Made by a program: the position numbers and the translations under genes
Source: CAYJNO01 sp964371715
GTDB taxonomy: Bacteria; Bacillota_I; Bacilli_A; Erysipelotrichales; Erysipelotrichaceae
Direction: 5' to 3'
Assembly (NCBI GenBank): GCA_964371715.1
Contig: CAYJNO010000016.1
Span: 1 to 40,009 of the forward strand
DNA length: 40,009 nt
Shown here: positions 34,064 through 40,009 of the stretch, piece after piece
How positions within the stretch are numbered: position 1 is the first letter of the stretch
Layout of the letters: each line of letters starts with the position of its first letter
The notes under the pieces: generated by a model
Seen by the model: the letters and a program-made list of their open reading frames with translations, nothing else
Database searches by the model: none
What the model was told of the DNA's origin: nothing

Positions 34064-35029
34064 TTAATTTCCTCTTTTCATTAAATGTACTTTAAATCCT
34101 GCTACTTCATCAGTTAGATAGATGAATTTTAGACGACCATTATCATCGTATAAAGCAGTAGATTCATCAAATTCAAAACCAATTGATTCAAAATATCTTC
34201 TAGCTCTAGCTACATGGTAAGTACCAATAGCTAAATGTCCAACAGATCCTGTATGATAGTCTTCATTAACTACTTCTACAAAGTCTGAACCAAATTGACC
34301 TTTAGTAACTTCTCTTGTTAATCCACCGAATAAAACACTGAATTTTTTTGCAATTTTACTTACATCTTCATTTTTAGCGTTAACACCTAAGTGTTCTAAT
34401 CTTAAACCTAACATAGATTGAATTGCTGTGATTGATAATTCAGTAATTTTCTCATAGTTTTTTGATTTTAATGCAGCTGCATCAATCATCCAAGTTCCAC
34501 CACAAGCAACTATTTTATCAAATGATAAGTAATCATTTACATTAGCAGCGTTTACTCCACCTGTAGGCATAAATTCTAGTTTAGTGTATGGTGCAGCTAA
34601 GGCTTTAATCATTTTAATTCCACCAGCTTGCTCAGCAGGGAAGAATTTAACAGTTTCAAGACCTAATTCTAAAGCCATTTCAATATCACTTGCATTTGAA
34701 CATCCAGGTAAAATTGGAATATTTTTTGATTTACAATATTCAACAATTTTTGGGTTTAATCCAGGTGAAACAATAAATGTTGCTCCAGCATCAATAGCAT
34801 CATCTACTTGACTAGTAGTTAATACAGTTCCTGCACCAACAATCATTTCCGGTAATTCCTTAGTAATGATTGCCATTGCATCTTTTGCGATAGCTGTTCT
34901 AAATGTTACTTCTGCAATTGGGATTCCACCATCCATTAAAGCTTTTGCTAAGGGATAAGCATCTTCTAAATTATCGATTTTGATTACAGGAACAATACCG
35001 ATATTTCTAATTTTTTCTAAAAGATTCAT
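34064..35029 (-). CDS. eda: KDPG/KHG aldolase fused to a C-terminal VOC-like domain
   Basis: About 321 residues. The ATG at 35029 (MNLLEKIRNIGIVPVI) is preferred because GGAGAA lies six bases upstream; the upstream GTG at 35044 overlaps that site. Residues 1-210 are a KDPG aldolase: GGIPIAEVTFRTA with the catalytic Glu and the phosphate Arg, IVGAGTVLT, FIVSPGLNP, Schiff-base Lys in TVKFFPAE, and GGVNAANVNDYL. It splits KDPG into pyruvate and glyceraldehyde-3-phosphate. Residues about 215-321 (LEHLGVNAKNED ... SVGHLAIGTYHVARARRYFESIGFEFDE ... GFKVHLM) look like a vicinal-oxygen-chelate/glyoxalase domain, absent from ordinary aldolases of about 210 residues. First gene of the operon with kdgK. 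Confidence 0.88.
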   Translation of the reverse strand: MNLLEKIRNIGIVPVIKIDNLEDAYPLAKALMDGGIPIAEVTFRTAIAKDAMAIITKELPEMIVGAGTVLTTSQVDDAIDAGATFIVSPGLNPKIVEYCKSKNIPILPGCSNASDIEMALELGLETVKFFPAEQAGGIKMIKALAAPYTKLEFMPTGGVNAANVNDYLSFDKIVACGGTWMIDAAALKSKNYEKITELSITAIQSMLGLRLEHLGVNAKNEDVSKIAKKFSVLFGGLTREVTKGQFGSDFVEVVNEDYHTGSVGHLAIGTYHVARARRYFESIGFEFDESTALYDDNGRLKFIYLTDEVAGFKVHLMKRGN

Positions 35030-35070
35030 ATTTTCTCCATTCACTCACAAATTTGTGATTTTACAATCAT

Positions 35071-35098
35071 ATTATATAGTATTTATGGAAAAAATCAA
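35071..35098 (-). promoter_or_regulatory. Promoter of the aldolase/kinase operon
   Basis: On the minus strand TTGATT (35093-35098), 16 bases and a perfect TATAAT (35071-35076), about 42 bases before the aldolase start. Confidence 0.6.
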
Positions 35099-35101
35099 TG
35101 T

Positions 35102-35111
35102 ATGTATACAA
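35102..35111 (-). promoter_or_regulatory. Putative GntR operator at the aldolase/kinase promoter
   Basis: ATGTATACAA, inside a 13-base stretch identical to 13841-13853, three bases upstream of the -35 box. Confidence 0.6.
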
Positions 35112-35175
35112 GTAAATTGAAATATTTTTTATTTATTACTTTATTATTTTTGTAAATGAATGTATGATGAACCTA

Positions 35176-35181
35176 TATAAT
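35176..35181 (+). promoter_or_regulatory. -10 element of the helicase gene
   Basis: A perfect TATAAT lies 14 bases before the helicase ATG, with AAGGAAT as ribosome site. This gives a very short leader; no matching -35 box was found. Confidence 0.35.
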
Positions 35182-35195
35182 AAGGAATAAGAAAA

Positions 35196-36479
35196 ATGGA
35201 ATTTAGAAATATAATCAAAAATGATAAATTAATAAAAGCAATAGATAAAGCAGGATATAAAAATCCAACAGCTATACAAGTAAAAGCAATACAACCAATT
35301 ATTGAAAAAAAAGATGTAATTGCAATAGCAGAAACAGGGACTGGTAAAACAGCAGCCTTCGCTATTCCACTTTTAGAGAGGTTATCTTTAGAAACATATT
35401 ACAAAGGTATTAAAGTATTAGTTTTAACTCCAACAAGAGAACTTGCATTACAAATACATGAAAATTTTGAAAAGTATGCAGCTAATCTAAAATTTAAAAG
35501 TGCAGTTATATTTGGTGGTGTAAAACAAGGGAGTCAAGTTAAAGCGATTAATAATGGTATTGATATTTTGATAGCAACACCTGGACGTTTAAAGGATTTA
35601 CATGAACAAGGATATTTAGATTTTAAAAATTTAGAAACTTTAGTCATTGATGAAGCAGATCGTATGTTAGATATGGGATTTATTGGTGATGTAAGAAGTA
35701 TTATTAAATTACTACCTAAAGAAAGACAAACATGTTTATTTAGTGCTACATTACCAAGTGAAATTGCTACATTAGCTAATGAGATTTTAATTAATCCTGA
35801 AGAGGTTTTTGTAAATAAGATTTCAAAGACAGCTAAAAATGTTAAACAGGTATTAATGAATGTAGATCAAACTAGTAAAGGTAAATTATTAACACATTTA
35901 ATTAATACAAATAAATATGAACAAGTATTAGTGTTTATCAAAACAAAACATTCAGCAGACAGATTAGTTAAATACTTAGCTAAAAAAGAAATTAAAGCAA
36001 ATTCAATACATGGAGATAAAAGTCAATCTAGTAGACAAAAAGCATTACAAAATTTTAAAGATAAAGAAGTTAGTGTTTTAATTGCTACAGATATTGCAGC
36101 TAGAGGTATCGATATTGATAGCTTACCAGTTGTGATTAATTATGATATTCCACATGTAGCTGAAACATATGTGCATCGTATAGGTAGAACTGGTAGAGCT
36201 AATAAAGATGGTTTAGCAATAAGTTTTTGTAATTTTGAAGAAATTGAATACTTTGAGGCAATTGAAAAATTAATTGAACAGAAAATTGAACTTGATGATA
36301 CTCATCCATTTAAGATGGTTAATCTATTCAAGGTGTCAAAGAAAAGTTCAAAACCAACAAATTATAAAAAGAATACTAAAAGTCATGAAAATGACAATTT
36401 TTCTAATCGAAGATTTAGAGCAAATAAACATAAAAAAAGTGGCTCAACTTCTACAAATAGAAGTAAAAAAGGAAAATAA
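35196..36479 (+). CDS. DEAD-box ATP-dependent RNA helicase (RhlE/CshA type)
   Basis: A 427-residue RNA helicase with all core motifs in order: Q-motif NPTAIQVKAIQP, motif I AETGTGKTAA, Ia PTRELA, GG, Ib TPGR, II IDEADRML, III SAT, IV VFIKTK, V ATDIAARGID and VI HRIGRTGR. The tail of about 60 residues is rich in Lys, Ser and Asn and probably binds RNA. The compact size and short basic tail fit the RhlE group. Such proteins help ribosome assembly and mRNA turnover, mostly in the cold. It is divergent from the aldolase operon and not functionally tied to it. Confidence 0.92.
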   Translation: MEFRNIIKNDKLIKAIDKAGYKNPTAIQVKAIQPIIEKKDVIAIAETGTGKTAAFAIPLLERLSLETYYKGIKVLVLTPTRELALQIHENFEKYAANLKFKSAVIFGGVKQGSQVKAINNGIDILIATPGRLKDLHEQGYLDFKNLETLVIDEADRMLDMGFIGDVRSIIKLLPKERQTCLFSATLPSEIATLANEILINPEEVFVNKISKTAKNVKQVLMNVDQTSKGKLLTHLINTNKYEQVLVFIKTKHSADRLVKYLAKKEIKANSIHGDKSQSSRQKALQNFKDKEVSVLIATDIAARGIDIDSLPVVINYDIPHVAETYVHRIGRTGRANKDGLAISFCNFEEIEYFEAIEKLIEQKIELDDTHPFKMVNLFKVSKKSSKPTNYKKNTKSHENDNFSNRRFRANKHKKSGSTSTNRSKKGK

Positions 36480-36684
36480 ATTATCGTTTTATTGATATTT
36501 TGTATTATATTGTTTAATATATCAAAATATTATATTTACAATTATCGATAATTATTATATAAGAATAGAGAAGCATGTTTAATTCTATTTTTTAGATTAT
36601 TTTACATAGAAGATATTATTGCTTGAATTTAATGATGATGTAGTTGAAATTCTAATACTATATCAAGATTCAAAGGGGAAAAAA

Positions 36685-37509
36685 ATGCAAGACAAGAAAT
36701 ATGATTTTGAAAATGATAGTAGTCTATTAAAACCGATAAAACTTTTATATGTTCATCAAAGTCAATATAGTAATGATTGGAACAGTCTAGTTCATGCTCA
36801 CGGTTTTGTAGAAATTTTCTATATTACAAGTGGATGTGGTGAATTTACAATTGAAAATCAAAAGTACTACGTTGAAAAAGATAATATAATAATGGTAAAC
36901 CATAACACAAAACATGGAGAAGTTTCGTTTGAAGATAGTCCATTGGAATATATAGTTATGGGAGTTGATGGTATAAGCTTGTCATTTGCTGATAGTTTGT
37001 ATCATAATGAAATAATAAAAGATTTATATTTAACTAAAAAAGTAAGAAAGTATTTTGATTTATTAATTGAAGAATTAGAAGAAAATACTAAAAACAAGGA
37101 GAAAGTTTGTACCAATATAGCTAATGCAATATTAGCAAAATTAACATTGAATAGTAAGAATATAGAGATTAATCGTCATAAAAGTATGGTGTCACCTGAA
37201 ATTATGCGAGTAAAAAACTACATCGATGACAATTTTAAAGATGATATTGATTTAGATAAATTAGCAACAATTGCTCATATAAATAAATTTTATTTAGTAC
37301 ATTCATTTAAAAAAGCATTTACATTAACACCAATACAATATTTGAACAAAAAGAAGCTGGAACATTGTAAAGATTTAATAATTAATACAGACTATTCTAT
37401 TTTACAAATTTCAGAACTATGTAATTTTAGTTCACAAAGTTATTTTTCTCAATCATTTAAAAAAGAATATGGTATGTCACCAAATCAAATGAAAAAGAAA
37501 CAGGCTTAA
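36685..37509 (+). CDS. AraC-family regulator with cupin-like sensor domain
   Basis: About 274 residues from the ATG at 36685, which has AAGGGG seven or more bases upstream; an open TTG at 36619 is unlikely. The N-terminal half is a cupin-like sugar-binding domain (VHAHGFVEIFYITSGCGEFTIENQKYYVEKDNIIMVN). The C-terminal 100 residues hold two helix-turn-helix units: IDLDKLATIAHINKFYLVHSFKKAFTLTPIQYL and ILQISELCNFSSQSYFSQSFKKEYGMSPNQ. Family members usually activate a nearby sugar gene, and the GH112 phosphorylase gene follows on the same strand after a terminator, so it is the likely target (inference). Confidence 0.88.
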   Translation: MQDKKYDFENDSSLLKPIKLLYVHQSQYSNDWNSLVHAHGFVEIFYITSGCGEFTIENQKYYVEKDNIIMVNHNTKHGEVSFEDSPLEYIVMGVDGISLSFADSLYHNEIIKDLYLTKKVRKYFDLLIEELEENTKNKEKVCTNIANAILAKLTLNSKNIEINRHKSMVSPEIMRVKNYIDDNFKDDIDLDKLATIAHINKFYLVHSFKKAFTLTPIQYLNKKKLEHCKDLIINTDYSILQISELCNFSSQSYFSQSFKKEYGMSPNQMKKKQA

Positions 37510-37514
37510 AAGTA

Positions 37515-37555
37515 AAGAACCTATAAATTTAATCTCAAATTTATAGGTTCTTTTT
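37515..37555 (+). terminator. Strong terminator after the AraC gene
   Basis: A perfect stem of about 16 bp (aagaacctataaattt with aaatttataggttctt) is followed by a T-run to 37555. Confidence 0.85.
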
Positions 37556-37742
37556 ATGTTTTAAACTACTATATTAACTTTCTGTTATATAGAGTATCTA
37601 AAATTTTAAGTTTAATAAACATATATATATAAGGGTCGATAAATATTCAAAAATTGTGTTTTTTTTATCTTTATTTAAATTATCAACAATATAGCTAAAA
37701 TTAGCGACAATAATATATATATAACATTTATAAACTAATAAG

Positions 37743-37748
37743 TATAAT
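37743..37748 (+). promoter_or_regulatory. -10 element of the GH112 gene
   Basis: A perfect TATAAT lies 22 bases before the ATG, with AAGGAGAA as ribosome site. No consensus -35 box is visible, as is usual at activator-dependent promoters, which fits control by the adjacent AraC protein (inference). Confidence 0.45.
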
Positions 37749-37769
37749 CTATCTATAAGGAGAATAATA

Positions 37770-39932
37770 ATGGCTAATAAAAATTATGGAAGAATTACAA
37801 TTCCAACAGATGTAGATGTAATTAATGAAACAATTGCTGTTAAAGAACGTTTAGGTGCTGATGCCTTAAGAGATTGTGATGGTACAGCATATCCTGATGA
37901 ACTAAAAGAGGTAGATGCTAAAGTATATGCAACATATTATACAACAAGAAAAGATAATAAGTGGGCATTAGAAAATCTAGATGAAGTACAACAAGTATAT
38001 ATAATGACTAAATTTAAAATTGCGTCAGAAAATATCTTAAAAATAGAATTAATGGAAGATATATATCCAGAAATGTTAAAAGTAAATGATGAGTGTGATA
38101 TTAAACGTTGGTGGGAAGTAATTGATCGCACAACTAATGAAGTAGTAAGCACTGATAAATGGAACTATAAAGATGGAGAAGTAATAATTGATGCTAAATT
38201 ATGGCATGAGTATACTGTTAGCTTTTTAGCGTTCATTATATGGGATCCAGTACATATGTATAATGCTGTAGTAAATGGGTGGAAAGATTTTGAAAAACAA
38301 ATAACATTTGATGTAAGACAGCCTAAGACGAAAGCATATTCATTTGAAAGATTAAGAAAATTTATCAAAGATAATCCACATGTTAATGTAATAAGATTTA
38401 CAACTTTCTTTCATCAATTTACATTAATTTTTGATAAATTAGCACGTGAAAAATATGTAGACTGGTATGGATATAGTGCAAGTGTTTCTCCATATATCTT
38501 GGAAGAATTTGAAGAAAGAGTTGGTTATAAATTTAGACCAGAATATATAATTGATCAAGGTTACTTTAATAACAATTATCGTAAAAATTCAAAAGAGTTT
38601 AAAGACTTTGTAGAATACCAAAATGTTGAAGTTTGTAAACTAGCAAAAATGTTTGTAGATATCTGTCATGAAAACAATGTAGAAGCTATGATGTTTTTAG
38701 GAGATCACTGGATTGGAATGGAACCTTTTGGAGAACACTTCAAATCAGTTGGTTTAGATTCAGTTGTAGGATCAGTAGGAAATGGACAAACATTAAGATT
38801 AATAAGTGATATTGAAGGTATTAAATATAGCGAAGGACGCTTTTTACCATACTTCTTCCCTGATTCATTCTATGAAGGAGCAGATCCGGTAATTGAAGCT
38901 AAAGAAAACTGGGTAGTTGCAAGAAGAGCAATACTTAGAAAGCCAATTGATCGTATTGGATATGGCGGGTACTTAAAATTAGCATTAGGATTCCCAAAAT
39001 TTATTGATTATATTGAAGAAGTATGTAATGAGTTTAGAGAACTTTATGAAAACGCAAAAGATACAACACCTTATTGTATTAAAAAAGTAGCAGTATTAAA
39101 TACACATGGTAAATATCGTGCTTGGTGTCCATTTATGGTACATCATGCAATTTATCATGATAAAAACTATTCATATGCAGGAATAATAGAGTTTTTAAGT
39201 GGTGCACCATATGATGTACACTTTATAAGTTTCGATGATATTTTAAATAATACTGTTGATCTAAAAGATTTTGATACAATATTCAATATTGGAGATGCAT
39301 ATACTGCTTATAGTGGAGATGATTATTGGAACAATGAAGTAGTAAAAGAGAAGGTTACATCATATATTTATAATGGAGGAAGCTTTATTGGAGTAGGAGA
39401 ACCATCAGCATATTTAGCAAATGGACATTACTTCCAATTAGCAACTATTTTAGGTGTTGAAAAAGAAACAGGTATGGATCTAAATAAAGATAAATATAAT
39501 TGGGATGAAAATCATGAGCACTTTATTTTAAAGGATGTAAAAGAGATAGATAAGATAAATTTTGGACGTGGACAAAAAGATGTATATGCACTTGAGGGAA
39601 GTGAAATTTTAATTAAACATGAAAAAAATGTTCAATTGTGCGTAAATGAATTTGGTAAAGGTAAAACTGTTTATATAAGCGGGTTACCATATAGCTTTGA
39701 AAATTCTAGAATTTTACATCGTGCTGTAATGTGGGCTACAAACAGTGAAGATGATTTAAATGCATGGTATTCAACAAACTATAATGTAGATGTACATACA
39801 TATGTTGCAAACAAGAAGTATTGTGTAGTAAACAATACTTATGAGTCACAAAAAACAACTGTATATCGTGGAGATAAAACATCATTTGAATTAGAATTAA
39901 AAGCTAATGAAATTAAGTGGTACGAAATTTAA
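37770..39932 (+). CDS. lnpA: 1,3-beta-galactosyl-N-acetylhexosamine phosphorylase (GH112)
   Basis: A 720-residue cytoplasmic enzyme of GH112 that phosphorolyses lacto-N-biose or galacto-N-biose, the building blocks of human milk oligosaccharides and mucin cores, to galactose-1-phosphate and N-acetylhexosamine. It begins GRITIPTDVDVINETIAVKERLGADALRDCDGTAYPDEL, typical for the family. The barrel carries VIRFTTFFHQFTLIFD, WYGYSASVSPYILEEFE and MMFLGDHWIGMEPFG, whose Asp (about 312) corresponds to the known general acid. DSVVGSVGNGQTLRLISDIEG and GADPVIEAKENW follow, and a glutamine-amidotransferase-like domain occupies roughly 430-620 before the C-terminal beta domain. The length matches characterised enzymes. 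Relatives that act on D-galactosyl-1,4-L-rhamnose exist, so the substrate is probable rather than certain. Confidence 0.92.
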   Translation: MANKNYGRITIPTDVDVINETIAVKERLGADALRDCDGTAYPDELKEVDAKVYATYYTTRKDNKWALENLDEVQQVYIMTKFKIASENILKIELMEDIYPEMLKVNDECDIKRWWEVIDRTTNEVVSTDKWNYKDGEVIIDAKLWHEYTVSFLAFIIWDPVHMYNAVVNGWKDFEKQITFDVRQPKTKAYSFERLRKFIKDNPHVNVIRFTTFFHQFTLIFDKLAREKYVDWYGYSASVSPYILEEFEERVGYKFRPEYIIDQGYFNNNYRKNSKEFKDFVEYQNVEVCKLAKMFVDICHENNVEAMMFLGDHWIGMEPFGEHFKSVGLDSVVGSVGNGQTLRLISDIEGIKYSEGRFLPYFFPDSFYEGADPVIEAKENWVVARRAILRKPIDRIGYGGYLKLALGFPKFIDYIEEVCNEFRELYENAKDTTPYCIKKVAVLNTHGKYRAWCPFMVHHAIYHDKNYSYAGIIEFLSGAPYDVHFISFDDILNNTVDLKDFDTIFNIGDAYTAYSGDDYWNNEVVKEKVTSYIYNGGSFIGVGEPSAYLANGHYFQLATILGVEKETGMDLNKDKYNWDENHEHFILKDVKEIDKINFGRGQKDVYALEGSEILIKHEKNVQLCVNEFGKGKTVYISGLPYSFENSRILHRAVMWATNSEDDLNAWYSTNYNVDVHTYVANKKYCVVNNTYESQKTTVYRGDKTSFELELKANEIKWYEI

Positions 39933-39954
39933 TATATAAAAAAAGGATAGTGTG

Positions 39955-40009
39955 TGAACCGAACCCCATTTGTTGGAGAAGTTGAATTAGGATAAACTTA
40001 AGGATTGAT
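39955..40009 (+). mobile_element. Possible left end of an insertion sequence, cut by the window edge
   Basis: Right after the GH112 gene the composition changes abruptly: tgaaccgaaccccatttgtt is much richer in C and G than any intergenic DNA in the window. It resembles, from memory, the terminal repeats of IS3-like elements in Bacillota. No transposase start or second end is inside the window, so this is a weak call. Confidence 0.3.

Noticed and set aside
37555..37769. Extra gene or repeat between the AraC and GH112 genes
   Set aside because: AT-rich DNA with TA runs, no open frame with a ribosome site and no clear inverted repeats apart from the AraC terminator.
1..40009. tRNA, rRNA or other structured RNA genes
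   Set aside because: No tRNA-like cloverleaf with GGTTCRA, no rRNA segments and no recognisable riboswitch core was noticed in the intergenic DNA; a covariance-model scan was not possible here.

Overview
The window is about 30% G+C. It has TAA-dominated stops, clear AGGAG-type ribosome binding sites, TATAAT promoters and many short intrinsic terminators. Gene content points to a low-GC Bacillota gut commensal, most likely Erysipelotrichales/Coprobacillaceae-like: GH112 lacto-N-biose phosphorylase, GH2 glycosidase, hexuronate catabolism, and a large non-LPXTG surface protein. TGA is not used for Trp in any gene. The species is inferred, not read directly.

Layout. (1) 1-6900 is a decaying region. 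It holds back-to-back terminators, an unlabelled 3' remnant of a GH13 alpha-glucosidase with three in-frame TAA codons, an intact membrane-anchored EAL phosphodiesterase (two solute-binding-like sensor domains, degenerate GGDEF, complete EAL), and directly upstream a broken paralogue of it with at least four nonsense codons and two frameshifts. (2) 6909-12963 carries a small three-helix membrane protein, an FAH-family/UDP-galactopyranose mutase pair, a convergent MgtC-like protein, a cytidylate-kinase-like protein, and an ArsR repressor plus CoA-disulfide reductase/rhodanese fusion sharing an identical 20-bp palindrome.

(3) 13077-23081 is a hexuronate island: a GntR/FCD regulator, then a tight seven-gene operon (uxuA, uxuB, TIM-barrel isomerase, two Gfo/Idh/MocA oxidoreductases, a second TIM-barrel isomerase, uxaC), then a GPH-family sugar symporter. 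Its lower half sits on the minus strand at 30733-35029: a GH2 glycosidase (probable beta-glucuronidase), KDG kinase, and a KDPG aldolase fused to a VOC-like domain. A palindrome, ATGTATACAA or TTGTATACAA, occurs at the promoters of gntR, uxuA, the symporter and the aldolase/kinase pair, so these probably form one regulon. The transporter promoter also carries a cre-like site. The route would be glucuronide -> glucuronate -> fructuronate -> mannonate -> KDG -> KDPG -> pyruvate + glyceraldehyde-3-phosphate. The two oxidoreductases and two TIM barrels have no place in that textbook route and are the best candidate for an undescribed activity.

(4) 23144-30651 holds a TM2-domain protein, a membrane-tethered transglutaminase-like protein and a 1829-residue VWA/repeat surface protein. 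The latter ends in a three-helix membrane anchor also found, almost alone, in the small protein at 6909. (5) 35196-40009 contains a DEAD-box helicase, an AraC regulator, GH112 phosphorylase, and at the edge a GC-richer stretch that may be the end of an insertion sequence.
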